Part shown: one piece after another, positions 8,203 to 15,431 of the stretch
How positions within the stretch are numbered: position 1 is the first letter of the stretch
Layout: every line of letters starts with the position of its first letter
Source: Geomonas sp. Red32
Lineage (GTDB): Bacteria > Desulfobacterota > Desulfuromonadia > Geobacterales > Geobacteraceae
Length of the DNA: 64,000 nucleotides
NCBI RefSeq assembly: GCF_023652955.1
Contig: NZ_JAKLOY010000003.1
Span: 1 to 64,000, forward strand
Reading direction: 5' to 3'
Program-made: the position numbers and the translations under genes
Notes under the pieces: model-generated
Database searches by the model: none
What the model was told of the DNA's origin: nothing
Seen by the model: only the letters and a program-made list of their open reading frames with translations

Positions 8203-8530
8203 TTTTTTTTCGAAATTCCGCCCTCCTGGCTTCGAGCTCGTCGGTTTTGGCCATCAGATAGAGCCCGTCGGCAGGATCAAGATCCAGGATCATCTCGGGG
8301 GTGACGTTTACCCCTTCAATCTTTACCCGAGCCGATATGACGGCGGCCTGGAAGTAGGAACCGACTTTCATCCTGGCGGCATCGAGCTCGAGGTCGTTGA
8401 GCACGACGAAGGTATGCTCCATGGTCTCTTCCTGGAGCACGAAGTCGCGGACGATCTTGTGGATCTCCTCGTCGTCCACCACCAGGGTTACGATCATCCC
8501 CTTTGGAAAGGTGCATTTCTCGGTGAGCAT
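8102..8530 (-). CDS. Tail assembly chaperone (Mu gp41-like)
   Basis: A 142-residue protein between the tail tube and tape-measure genes, the invariant place of the tail assembly chaperone that coats the tape measure before tube polymerisation. It shows the LTEKCTFPKGMIVTLV start, a central beta/alpha region, and a charged C-terminus starting EFRKKIATLPEGHHPP. The frame continues past the A8 run to 8102 when no shift occurs. With a shift, about 110 codons of this gene are fused to the 8014-8202 frame. The start overlaps the stop of the tube gene (TAATG). Confidence 0.75.
   Translation of the reverse strand: MLTEKCTFPKGMIVTLVVDDEEIHKIVRDFVLQEETMEHTFVVLNDLELDAARMKVGSYFQAAVISARVKIEGVNVTPEMILDLDPADGLYLMAKTDELEARRAEFRKKIATLPEGHHPPEKTRVRNKRNPGHEPGRGERVG
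8203..8210 (-). promoter_or_regulatory. Predicted frameshift site (A8 slippery run)
   Basis: On the coding strand the sequence reads CGA AAA AAA ATT G. The downstream frame is +1 relative to the upstream one, reachable by a -2 slip on the adenine run (or a +1 slip). Phage tail chaperones of many families use such a site, and Mu specifically uses -2. Mass spectrometry of the fusion would confirm it. Confidence 0.6.
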
Positions 8531-8889
8531 TATTCCACCACCCTCTTGTTGGCCTTGAAGTCGTGGCGGACGATTGACCCGTTCTCCTCATCGTAGGTCA
8601 CCTCTCCGCGGTCGGTATGGGTGCAGCCGAGGTATTGGATGCGGGTACCATCCTCGTAGATGATGGTGATGGTGACGTCCTCCAGGCTGGAAAAATCCGG
8701 CTCTGCCACCCCTTCCTCGATACCCCAATCGAAGCCAACGGTCGGCCGTTTTAAGAGGCGGAGGGATCCGGTTCGATGCATAAAGTTCTGAGGCTTGTGG
8801 CTGGAGATCTTCCCCTCGTAGACCTTGACGACATTGTCAGAGTAGTCGGTCCCGTCAACCTCGATATAGACAATGGAAATACTGGACAT
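8530..8889 (-). CDS. Tail tube protein (Mu gpM-like)
   Basis: A 119-residue protein matching the size (Mu M, 118 aa) and place of the Mu-type tail tube: directly after the sheath gene and before the chaperone. The sequence is rich in beta strands (SISIVYIEVDGTDYSDNVVK, TITIIYEDGTRIQYLGC), as expected for a tube that stacks as hexameric rings. The start ATG lies at 8889 behind GAGG, inside an 11-bp-phased TTTAAA array that also contains the stop codon of the sheath gene. The identification is by synteny and shape. Confidence 0.8.
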   Translation of the reverse strand: MSSISIVYIEVDGTDYSDNVVKVYEGKISSHKPQNFMHRTGSLRLLKRPTVGFDWGIEEGVAEPDFSSLEDVTITIIYEDGTRIQYLGCTHTDRGEVTYDEENGSIVRHDFKANKRVVE

Positions 8890-8920
8890 GGTTTTAACCT
8901 CGCTTTAAAGCCGGTTTAAA
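8888..8920. repeat. 11-bp-phased TTTAAA array, three units
   Basis: TTTAAC, TTTAAA and TTTAAA cores start at 8893, 8904 and 8915, exactly 11 bp apart, filling the gap between sheath and tube genes and covering the tube gene's ribosome-binding site. Same family as 1600-1632. Confidence 0.6.
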
Positions 8921-10313
8921 GGATCAGGGTGATGGTCTCGTCCAGGATATGAAGCCCGGGGACCACGCCGGCGGGGATGCTGACTTCGAACCAGCCGGCG
9001 GGGCGGTCGGAAGGGTTTGCCGTCACGGTCAACAGCGGCTTGTGCTGGTCGACGTCCATCAGGATCTCGGGCTGCTCCATCTGCTTGAGCTTGGCGTAGA
9101 TCTGGTCCCGGAAAGCGGCCGCGCGTCTGGCGGTCGACTTGGGCGGTTTGCGTATAGTCCGGACCACGTCCCGAACGTAGTCGAGGGTAGCCATGGTGGT
9201 GTCGTCCAGGAGCGTGTCGTCCGGGTTGCCGCTGCTGTCCAGGACGTAGTTGGTGATGGCCCGGACGATACGGATGGCGCCGTCGGGAGAGACCTCGATC
9301 GGAGTGACCCCGTTGTGGAGGCAGGTTTCCTGCTCGGTCCGGGAGAGGCGGTCAGCGATCGCCGGGGTACCGAGGCCGATGATTTCCATCCCGTCGAGGG
9401 GCATGGAAGGATCGTCCACCGAGGCGCGGACGCCGGCAAAGGCTGCAGCGACTTCGCAGGAAAGGCTCGGGCAGCCGCGGAAGTAGGGGGTACCGCTCCG
9501 CTCGAAGTTGACGCCCGCGGCCAGGGTGGTTACTCCGGCCAGTGCTCCGGAGACGCTGTAGTAGAACCGGCTGCCGCGCTGCTCGATCTTGCCGGAGACC
9601 TGATCGACGTGCTCTTTCAGCCGCGGCAAGTTACCGCTGTCGGCAAACTGGCTGCAGATGATCTGGTACCGGGTCGAGAAAACGGCGGTCAGAGCGTCGG
9701 TCAGATCGGGATCCACCGCGCCGTTGTGCATGGCGGTCACGGTGGCAGTGATGCCGGCGGCATCGGACTCAAAAGCGATCGGGATGGTGTTCCCCACAGT
9801 TCCACCGTTTTTAGCGGTGAAGGTGAGCGTGCCGGCGTTGTCCGCAACGGTTACCGGGCAACCGGCGTAGGCGGCCACCATAGTGGCAAGTGCCGCGGAA
9901 ACGTCGGAGGCGGTATCTCCGGAGGATGTGCCCACTTCGAAGACCAGGTTACCGATCTTCAGCCTCGAGGCGGCCGTGGAGGTGGCGGGCCCCTCGATCG
10001 CAACCGAGCCGGTCGCCTTGGTGGCGGTGGCGGCATCGTCGACCGCAAGAACGGTAAGATCGATGAGCGGGTTGTTGCGGATGGCGATAGTGGCCATCAG
10101 GTGGGCCGGGGATCCGAAGCCAAAATAGGCACCGGCCTGGGGAGCGCTGTAGACCTGGGTGGGGACCAGGGCGGCCACGGTACCGGCGGCAAGGCGCTGC
10201 GCCAAGATCAGCACGCGCCAGGCGTTGGCGGGGAGGCTGGAAGCCCCCTGGGCGGTATTGAACCCGGCGTACACCCCGGGCTTGCGGGTCGTTGCGGGAA
10301 GGTTGTTGTACAT
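8916..10313 (-). CDS. Tail sheath protein (Mu gpL)
   Basis: A 465-residue contractile tail sheath subunit. Recognisable family parts are the N-terminal LPATTRKPGVYAGFNTAQGA, the LPANAWRVLILAQRL strand, the YFGFGSPAHLMATIAIRNNP region, and the C-terminal handshake domain with VRTIRKPPKSTARRAAAFRD and the GWFEVSIPAGVVPGLH beta motif. The protein polymerises around the tube and contracts to drive it through the envelope. It ends inside the 8888-8920 array, and its start abuts the DUF2635 gene, whose stop overlaps it by one base. Confidence 0.92.
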   Translation of the reverse strand: MYNNLPATTRKPGVYAGFNTAQGASSLPANAWRVLILAQRLAAGTVAALVPTQVYSAPQAGAYFGFGSPAHLMATIAIRNNPLIDLTVLAVDDAATATKATGSVAIEGPATSTAASRLKIGNLVFEVGTSSGDTASDVSAALATMVAAYAGCPVTVADNAGTLTFTAKNGGTVGNTIPIAFESDAAGITATVTAMHNGAVDPDLTDALTAVFSTRYQIICSQFADSGNLPRLKEHVDQVSGKIEQRGSRFYYSVSGALAGVTTLAAGVNFERSGTPYFRGCPSLSCEVAAAFAGVRASVDDPSMPLDGMEIIGLGTPAIADRLSRTEQETCLHNGVTPIEVSPDGAIRIVRAITNYVLDSSGNPDDTLLDDTTMATLDYVRDVVRTIRKPPKSTARRAAAFRDQIYAKLKQMEQPEILMDVDQHKPLLTVTANPSDRPAGWFEVSIPAGVVPGLHILDETITLIL

Positions 10314-10564
10314 TATTTTGCTCCTTCACTGGCGCCGGCATTGTCCTGCGCCTTCTTCTGGGCTTTGCCCGGAACCTCGGGGGAGGGCTCCGGAGCGGTT
10401 TCCGCTTTCACTTCCAGCAAGGACCCGTCGCGGAGCAGCCGCCGGTAAAAGGCGGTGTTCGGGACGCTCACGCCCTCGTTGTCATCGGTGATGTAGGTCC
10501 GGTGGTTGTTTTCCATCGGGCACTTGAGGCCCGGTGCTGCTTTAACTTTCAGTTGTTCAGCCAT
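10313..10564 (-). CDS. DUF2635 protein (Mu gp38-like)
   Basis: An 83-residue protein between the sheath gene and gp37, the usual place of DUF2635 (Mu gp38). It has the characteristic KVKAAPGLKCPMENNHRTYI opening and the VPNTAFYRRLLRDGSL motif, followed by a Pro/Lys-rich tail of low complexity (PEPSPEVPGKAQKKAQ). Its precise role is unknown in the family; it is retained in Mu-like phages beside the sheath. It starts 11 bases after the stop of gp37, with AGG upstream. Confidence 0.75.
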   Translation of the reverse strand: MAEQLKVKAAPGLKCPMENNHRTYITDDNEGVSVPNTAFYRRLLRDGSLLEVKAETAPEPSPEVPGKAQKKAQDNAGASEGAK

Positions 10565-10574
10565 GTCAGGCCTC

Positions 10575-11105
10575 CTAGATGATGGTTTCGTCCGACGCCG
10601 CCGGGGCAGCTCGTCCGTCGAGGAAGTAATCGACCGCGACGCCGATCAGGTCGGGTGCGTCGGCTTCCGGATCGTCGCCGGCCCACTCGAAGTAGGTGGC
10701 AAACTCGAGGTTGTAAACGATCTTGTTTTCTCCCCACAATTCGGTGGATGTTTCGTCCTGGAACCCCCGGGGAAGGATACCGGCGATATCCAGTCCCAGC
10801 TTCTGCCGGTAAAGCTTTTGGGTAATGCCCATCAAGAGCGGGTTGATCCCTTTGCGGCGGTCTTCTTCGCTTTTAGCGCTGGAAAACAGCACCAGAGCGT
10901 GAAGCACTACGTGCGTTCTGACCTTTCTGGGGCCAAGGATTTCATGACGGCCCCGCACGATCGCGACGGTCAGCGCCACGGTCGCGAAGATGTTTCGCAT
11001 GTCCCTTTGGACGGCGGTCTTCCGGATCTGAGTAAACTGATCCTTCAGGAACTTCTCTGCTGCCTCCTCGATCTGGGTAAGGTCGGTAACCGGAGTCGCC
11101 ATCAC
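10575..11105 (-). CDS. Tail completion/terminator protein (Mu gp37-like)
   Basis: A 176-residue protein in the gp37 position, between the head-tail connector gp36 and the sheath genes. Such proteins are thought to terminate the tail and join it to the head. The N-terminal DLTQIEEAAEKFLKDQFTQIRK helix and the VALTVAIVRGRHEILGPRKV strand pair are seen. The start overlaps the stop of gp36 by 4 bases. The family assignment is by synteny and length, and the biochemical role is inference. Confidence 0.72.
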   Translation of the reverse strand: MMATPVTDLTQIEEAAEKFLKDQFTQIRKTAVQRDMRNIFATVALTVAIVRGRHEILGPRKVRTHVVLHALVLFSSAKSEEDRRKGINPLLMGITQKLYRQKLGLDIAGILPRGFQDETSTELWGENKIVYNLEFATYFEWAGDDPEADAPDLIGVAVDYFLDGRAAPAASDETII

Positions 11106-11599
11106 AGGCCTCTAAGCGAGTTGCGGGTGAAGCGGCGATCGCTGCTGATAACCTCGGGACTCCCGGTGGCCACCGCCGCGGGAACCGGCTGGACGCCCAG
11201 GGTGATCTCGCCGCGTGAGATGGCGGAAAGGGTCTTCACCGCGTTGTCGTAGACCTTCTGGCGGTTCTCCGGGACGTTTTCCCGACGGCTGAAGAGGTGG
11301 TAAACGGCGATGCCCAGATCGAGGGACTTAACGAACGGTGGCACGGTGGTGAAAGGAACCTCGCAGCGGCGGCCACAGTAGCCGTCAACCAGCGACGAAG
11401 CTCCCTCAAGGGCTTCGGTTATGGCGGCGGCGCCAGTAGTGGCGGCTGCCGCTTCCTCGGGTGTGAGGGCGGAAAGCGATGCGCCGTTCCATGCCGCGGT
11501 GACCATGTCCGGAGTCACGTCGACCGGGTCGTCGATGACCAGCTGCAGAAGAACGTCCCAGGGGACTTTCGTCAGGATGTCGTTAAGCGCGTTATACAT
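11102..11599 (-). CDS. Head-tail connector protein gp36 (DUF1320)
   Basis: A 165-residue DUF1320 protein equivalent to Mu gp36. The motifs are MYNALNDILTKVPWDVLLQL, ITEALEGASSLVDGYCGRR, VPPFVKSLDLGIAVYHLFSR and EITLGVQPVP, the pattern of the family, which forms a connector ring between portal and tail. The ATG at 11599 lies 48 bases after the stop of the 135-aa exported protein gene. Confidence 0.85.
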   Translation of the reverse strand: MYNALNDILTKVPWDVLLQLVIDDPVDVTPDMVTAAWNGASLSALTPEEAAAATTGAAAITEALEGASSLVDGYCGRRCEVPFTTVPPFVKSLDLGIAVYHLFSRRENVPENRQKVYDNAVKTLSAISRGEITLGVQPVPAAVATGSPEVISSDRRFTRNSLRGL

Positions 11600-11647
11600 G
11601 CTCGAGCCCTCTTGATGCGGCGGCGGCCGGGGCCGCCGCCGGTAGGT

Positions 11648-12055
11648 TCACTTACGCCGGGTGCAGCTGGTGAGCGCCCTGGGGGCAGCCGAGTAGGGGG
11701 CGAAGCTGATGGTCCGGTAATCGGTACCGAGGTCGTTGGCGCCCGAGAAGGTGGAACCCACCCAGGTCTGCTTGCTGTCCTGGTACCATTTCACGTTGAC
11801 CGGGGCGCCGGTCGAGTCCACCACGGCGAGCTCGTGATGGAGATAGCCGTAGGCGGTGTAGGCCTTGAACACGGCCTTGGTGCCGGTGACGGTATCGCAC
11901 CGGGAGGTGGCCGGTGTGGCGCCGGAAGCGCGAAGCCCCTGGACAGGTGCCAGGTTGCGATCGCGGGGGAGGATCCCGTTGGGGGAGGCAATGGCGATCG
12001 CCGCGTAGATCAGGGTTGCCATGACGGCAAAGAAAACGAACTTTTTGTTTTTCAT
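11648..12055 (-). CDS. Putative exported protein, 135 aa, unknown function
   Basis: Not recognised. The first 23 residues (MKNKKFVFFAVMATLIYAAIAIA) are a clear signal peptide, and the mature part contains two Cys, at the SRCDTV and TSCTRRK positions, that could form one disulfide. The rest is beta-like with many Tyr/Trp/Ser. It sits in the head-tail module between gp35-like and gp36, where Mu has no extra gene, so it looks like an inserted cargo gene (moron). The start is close behind the gp35-like gene (5 bases) and preceded by GGAG. It is probably expressed late and exported to the periplasm; whether it is a virion part is unknown. Confidence 0.6.
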   Translation of the reverse strand: MKNKKFVFFAVMATLIYAAIAIASPNGILPRDRNLAPVQGLRASGATPATSRCDTVTGTKAVFKAYTAYGYLHHELAVVDSTGAPVNVKWYQDSKQTWVGSTFSGANDLGTDYRTISFAPYSAAPRALTSCTRRK

Positions 12056-12060
12056 GCGGG

Positions 12061-12417
12061 TTACTCCTTCTCGGCCGGCGGCGGCTCGAGCTCGGCGCGG
12101 CGCTTGGCGATGGCGTCCAGGACGGTCTTACGGTCTTCGCCCAGAGCGAGCTGCTCGAGATCGCCGGTGGTGGCAGCGGCGGTCACCAGGGCGATGGTGT
12201 CGGTGACGTTGGGCCTTTTCCCGGGAGCATCGGGGGCGGAGGCTGCGGGGACTACCGGGGTATCCTCGACGATCTCCACCACCAGCATCGGGTCGCGCTT
12301 GAGCTGCTCGACCTGCGCGGGGGTGAAGGTGCCGTCCGGCCAGACTTTCAGGCCGGAATGCTCCTGGCCGCAGCGGCGGAAGCCGTCTTTCTTGGAAAGG
12401 ATCTTGATCTGGGGCAT
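12061..12417 (-). CDS. Mu gp35-like head-region protein
   Basis: A 118-residue protein beginning MPQIKILSKKDGFRRCGQEH with the WPDGTFTPAQVEQLKRDPML segment typical of the HI1506/Mu gp35 family. That family lies right after the major capsid gene, as here. The C-terminal half is helical and charged (ALGEDRKTVLDAIAKRRAEL). It starts 14 bases after the capsid gene with GAG upstream. The role in the virion is not established in the family. Confidence 0.75.
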   Translation of the reverse strand: MPQIKILSKKDGFRRCGQEHSGLKVWPDGTFTPAQVEQLKRDPMLVVEIVEDTPVVPAASAPDAPGKRPNVTDTIALVTAAATTGDLEQLALGEDRKTVLDAIAKRRAELEPPPAEKE

Positions 12418-12431
12418 CGTTCAGCTCCTTA

Positions 12432-13325
12432 TTACTGCAGCCAGGGGACGACGAGAACGTCGACCAGGTCGCGGTTGGTGTTGGAGGCACCGTTGGCCAA
12501 GCGCTCGGCCTTGATGCACTCGTTGGCGTATTCGCGGTTGGAGGGGCCGCAGACCAGCAGGTTGGGCAGGATTCCCAGGGGGCGCCCCTCGTCGCTCTTG
12601 AAGGCGCTCATGCGGTCGTAGGCTTCGTTGAAGGTTGCCGGCACCAGGTCGTCCTGGACGCCAAAGGCCTGCTGCCAGAAACCGAAGCCGACGTTGACCC
12701 TGGCATCGATGCCGTAGCGGTATTCCTTACGCATGAAGACCGACTCGTCCTCGGGACGGGTCATGGCGGTGAACTGGTACTCCCGGCGCTTCTGGAAGAT
12801 GATCGGCTTGAGGGGGCGGCGGGTATCGAGCAGGAACCAGGGGTTCTTGCTGCCGGTGATGACGTTGGTCACGCTCGAGGTAGTGCCGTCGCTGTTCCTC
12901 ACCGGATGGTCGCTGTCGAAGTAGTACTGGCCGTCGTAGCAGAGGGAGGCAAACCCCAAGGCCAGCAGCCCGAAGACGAGCTCGTCGGGATGCGTCTTGG
13001 CGGCAAAACCCATTTCCTGGAACATGGGGTTGTAGATGCCGTAGGTGTCGTCCTCGATTTCGTTACGGCCAACGGCGATGGTGGACTCGAAATCCTTGTT
13101 CTTGATGGTGTAGTCGTGGGCCTCGAGTATTTTGATGACGCGGTCCCCGAGCCACTCACGAAGTCGCGGGAACTGGCCCAGCCAGGCGTATTTTTCGAGC
13201 GTCGTGGTCGACGTCACCATGGTGGCGACCTTTTCCCAATAGGCCGGAGTATCGCGGAAACCGGTGTTGAAGGCGGCTTTAAAGCCGGTGAAAAGAACCT
13301 GAAGGTTCGCGCTGTTGACGATCAT
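12432..13325 (-). CDS. Major head subunit (Mu gpT)
   Basis: A 297-residue major capsid protein of the Mu T family. Start MIVNSANLQVLFTGFKAAFN, then TTTLEKYAWLGQFPRLREW, the NEIEDDTYGIYNPMFQEMG motif and the NRDLVDVLVVPWL end are all diagnostic. It forms the icosahedral shell with an HK97-like fold. It follows the DUF2190 gene by 12 bases with AGGAG before the ATG. Part of an 11-bp-phased TTGAA/TTTAAA/TGAAA pattern lies in its first codons (13263-13295), but there it may simply be coding sequence. Confidence 0.92.
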   Translation of the reverse strand: MIVNSANLQVLFTGFKAAFNTGFRDTPAYWEKVATMVTSTTTLEKYAWLGQFPRLREWLGDRVIKILEAHDYTIKNKDFESTIAVGRNEIEDDTYGIYNPMFQEMGFAAKTHPDELVFGLLALGFASLCYDGQYYFDSDHPVRNSDGTTSSVTNVITGSKNPWFLLDTRRPLKPIIFQKRREYQFTAMTRPEDESVFMRKEYRYGIDARVNVGFGFWQQAFGVQDDLVPATFNEAYDRMSAFKSDEGRPLGILPNLLVCGPSNREYANECIKAERLANGASNTNRDLVDVLVVPWLQ

Positions 13326-13337
13326 CTTGAGCTCCTT

Positions 13338-13748
13338 TTAGTAGAACATGATCCAGACGCCGGTATCCTCGACGTCTACGATCTTGCCGGCAATCGGGCG
13401 TGCGCCCCCGCCGTTGGTTTTGGCCACGGTCTGGTCGTCAACTACATAGCAGTCGTCGCCGATCTGGGCGATGGTGATCTGGTCTGCGCCGTCGGAGTTG
13501 GCGAAGCGGAAGGAACGCTTGTCGACCTTGACGGAGAGGGCGCCGTCGCCGCCGGCGGAGTTGTCGACGTATTCCTGGGCGCAGCCGTCGGCGATGAGGG
13601 TGTTGTCCGCAGAGCCCGGAACGGCGTAGCCGGCCGCGTTGAGACAAATGAGGGCCCCGGCATAGATGACTTTGCCGGCGCCTACTGCCCGGGCAAATTC
13701 GACACTTTCGCGGCGGGGGGTGGGACGGTCTTTCGTGAGTGCTGCCAT
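13338..13748 (-). CDS. DUF2190 capsid-associated protein
   Basis: A 136-residue DUF2190 protein, a small Gly/Ala-rich beta protein that in other phages decorates or stabilises the capsid. Features include the opening TKDRPTPRRESVEFARAVGA, GKVIYAGALICLNAAGYAVP and the ending DVEDTGVWIMFY. In Mu-like phages it lies between the protease/scaffold gene and the capsid gene, as here. The ATG at 13748 is preceded by AGGAG. Confidence 0.82.
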   Translation of the reverse strand: MAALTKDRPTPRRESVEFARAVGAGKVIYAGALICLNAAGYAVPGSADNTLIADGCAQEYVDNSAGGDGALSVKVDKRSFRFANSDGADQITIAQIGDDCYVVDDQTVAKTNGGGARPIAGKIVDVEDTGVWIMFY

Positions 13749-13779
13749 TGCTTTCTCCTTCTAACGTTATGGGTGAGGG

Positions 13780-14277
13780 TTACTCGTCCTTGGCCTTGTG
13801 GTAGTCTTCTGCGGAAATTCCGAACTTTTCGCAGAACTTTCTCTCCTCGGTGTTGAGCGCGTAATTACGCCCTTTGTTCGGGTCCTCATCGTCCAGCTTG
13901 GACGGGTCGCCGATGACGGGGGCGGCCTTGGCAAACTCCTTGAATTTTTCCAGGCCCCCTTCCTGCCGGCACATGGCGATGTAGAAGTCTTTGGTGGCCG
14001 GAACGATCTTGCCCGCCTTGAGGGCGGCGTCGATCTCAGCGTTAAGGGCGGTTTCCAACTCGGCCTTGTAGCGCTCCTGGAGCTGCTGCTCGGCGTTGGT
14101 GGCCCGGCCGAGGACCGCGTCGTAGTCGCCGCGGGGGACGAAGAGGGCAAGGTCGGGTGCCTGCGCACGGTTGAGGGCGAGAGCCAGATCGGTCTTCATG
14201 GTGGTGACGTGGTTAAGGGCCACGTCTTCGGTGGTCGTCTCGGGGAGCCCGAGGACGACAAGCAACTTTTTAAGCAT
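13780..14277 (-). CDS. Nested scaffold protein (Mu gpZ-like), internal start
   Basis: An in-frame internal ATG at 14277 (MLKKLLVVLGLPETTTEDV) is preceded by GGAGAGGAGAAAG, a much stronger Shine-Dalgarno than chance would give inside a coding region. It would yield a 165-residue protein consisting of the helical C-terminal scaffold half of the protease gene. This is the arrangement known for Mu I/Z and lambda C/Nu3. Seen: the start and ribosome-binding site. Inferred: that it is used as the assembly scaffold and later cleaved. Confidence 0.65.
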   Translation of the reverse strand: MLKKLLVVLGLPETTTEDVALNHVTTMKTDLALALNRAQAPDLALFVPRGDYDAVLGRATNAEQQLQERYKAELETALNAEIDAALKAGKIVPATKDFYIAMCRQEGGLEKFKEFAKAAPVIGDPSKLDDEDPNKGRNYALNTEERKFCEKFGISAEDYHKAKDE

Positions 14278-14751
14278 GGATTCTTTCTCCTCTCCTTCAT
14301 GGTTAAGGGCAGTGACTTCCAGGTTTGGTTTGTTGGTGAGGCCCACCGAAGCGATCCCCAGGATGTTATTGTTGGTTCTGTCGTAGATAAAAACGGGAGA
14401 GTAGTAGCGATACTCCCGGTTCATGACCATTTCATGCCCTTTCGGATTCCAATCAAGGGTGGCCCAGATGGAGCCGTCCGCTTTGGCGGTCAGTTGTTTT
14501 CCCCAAGCAACCGCGGGGGCCGCTTCCCCTTTGGGTGCCTTAAGGTGGGTGGAGTGCTCGATGTCTACCGGGAAGTCGCGGCCCTCCGTGGTAAAGGAAT
14601 CTACTACCCGCTGCGGAAACGGATTGTTCCACTTGCGCCCGTCACGGCCTTTTACCACCTTCCCGGGAGGAATAAGCATCAGCTGGATGGGAGGGGCGCC
14701 AGCACCGGCAACGGCCGGCATTTCAAAATTGAGGGCAAAACGTTCCTTCAT
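13780..14751 (-). CDS. Prohead protease (Mu gpI-like) with nested scaffold
   Basis: A 323-residue protein homologous to Mu I (gp32). The N-terminal 160 residues are the protease part, with PPIQLMLIPPGKVVKGRDG, FPVDIEHSTHLKAPKG (a candidate His in the active site) and YRYYSPVFIYDRTNNNILGI. The C-terminal half is an Ala/Glu/Lys-rich helical scaffold. In Mu the scaffold Z is made from an internal start in the same frame. Here a good site exists at 14277 (see separate entry). Follows the bacterioferritin gene by 9 bases and begins the capsid gene block. Confidence 0.88.
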   Translation of the reverse strand: MKERFALNFEMPAVAGAGAPPIQLMLIPPGKVVKGRDGRKWNNPFPQRVVDSFTTEGRDFPVDIEHSTHLKAPKGEAAPAVAWGKQLTAKADGSIWATLDWNPKGHEMVMNREYRYYSPVFIYDRTNNNILGIASVGLTNKPNLEVTALNHEGEEKESMLKKLLVVLGLPETTTEDVALNHVTTMKTDLALALNRAQAPDLALFVPRGDYDAVLGRATNAEQQLQERYKAELETALNAEIDAALKAGKIVPATKDFYIAMCRQEGGLEKFKEFAKAAPVIGDPSKLDDEDPNKGRNYALNTEERKFCEKFGISAEDYHKAKDE

Positions 14752-14760
14752 GCGGTCTCC

Positions 14761-15228
14761 TTAGACAAGCTTTGTGCTCAGGTAGTTGGCCAGGGTCATC
14801 AGCTCGATCTGGGTCTGGTTTGCCTCGATGTCATGGAGGTGATCGGTCTCGTCGGCCAGGATGCCCTCCAGGAGACGGCGGGTATCGTCGTCCTTCAGTT
14901 CCCGGCAGAGTTCGATGGTCTCGTTGTAGGCCTGTCGGGCATTGATTTCGGACTCGCCGTCGAGCGTGAACATCTGGGGAACGTTCTCGCCAATCTGGAC
15001 CAGGTTGAGCCGCCCCACAACCGGGACCCCCTCCAGGAGGAGGATCCGCTGGATCAGAAGGTGAAAATGTTTTCCCTCATCCTCCTTGCGTTCCTGGATG
15101 ATGCTGGCCAGGCCCATCAGTTCCCAGTTCTCTGCCATAGCCTGGTGAACTGAGTACTGGTTGTAGGCGGTCAGCTCCTCGATTAGGCGGGCGTTTAGCG
15201 CCTCGATTATCTGCGGGTGTCCTTTCAT
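14761..15228 (-). CDS. bfr: Bacterioferritin-like ferroxidase encoded inside the prophage
   Basis: A 155-residue four-helix protein of the bacterioferritin family, full length. All six ferroxidase ligands fall at the canonical positions: Glu18, Glu51, His54, Glu94, Glu127 and His130. The usual haem-ligating Met52 is Gly (EGKH instead of EMKH), so a haem-free shell is predicted. Family reaction: Fe(II) oxidation by oxygen or peroxide and storage of the mineral in a 24-mer. It is the first gene after the late-promoter-like dyad at 15289-15306 and lies 9 bases before the protease gene I, inside the capsid operon. That makes it a phage cargo gene expressed late, or a host gene captured by the phage. 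Confidence 0.9.
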   Translation of the reverse strand: MKGHPQIIEALNARLIEELTAYNQYSVHQAMAENWELMGLASIIQERKEDEGKHFHLLIQRILLLEGVPVVGRLNLVQIGENVPQMFTLDGESEINARQAYNETIELCRELKDDDTRRLLEGILADETDHLHDIEANQTQIELMTLANYLSTKLV

Positions 15229-15288
15229 CCCTTTTCTCCTCCCCTTACCTACGGTGCCCGCACCGTACTACATCTTTCTGCAGGCATC

Positions 15289-15306
15289 ATTTACACGGGT
15301 GTAAAT
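15289..15306 (-). promoter_or_regulatory. Candidate late promoter dyad (PI-like)
   Basis: A perfect dyad ATTTACAC-GG-GTGTAAAT. On the leftward strand it is followed, after TAAATG and 17 bases, by TAGTAC as a possible weak -10. A near match lies at 24321-24338 before the lysis genes. Mu has activator-dependent late promoters before the lysis genes and before gene I, and these two positions correspond. The Mor-family protein at 24431-25000 is the likely activator (inference). Confidence 0.5.
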
Positions 15307-15319
15307 TCCGTCTGGCATT

Positions 15320-15363
15320 CAAAATGAAACCGTCTTTAAACCGCCTTTAAATTCCTTTTCAAC
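15320..15363. repeat. 11-bp-phased TTTAAA array, four units, intergenic
   Basis: Cores start at 15324 (ATGAAA), 15335 (TTTAAA), 15346 (TTTAAA) and 15357 (TTTCAA), exactly 11 bp apart. This is the clearest non-coding member of the family, in the 202-bp gap (15229-15431) between gpG and bacterioferritin, upstream of the PI-like dyad. The rest of this gap holds nothing else I recognise. Confidence 0.65.
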
Positions 15364-15431
15364 GGGCGGCCAGCCTCCTGGTCGACCAACCCCATCCCCA
15401 AAACGGCTACAGGGCAAATTTGGAGCTCAAA

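Noticed and set aside
13263..13295. Phased TTGAA/TTTAAA/TGAAA in the capsid gene start
   Set aside because: Not listed as a full array because the codons fully explain the bases and the outer cores are poor.
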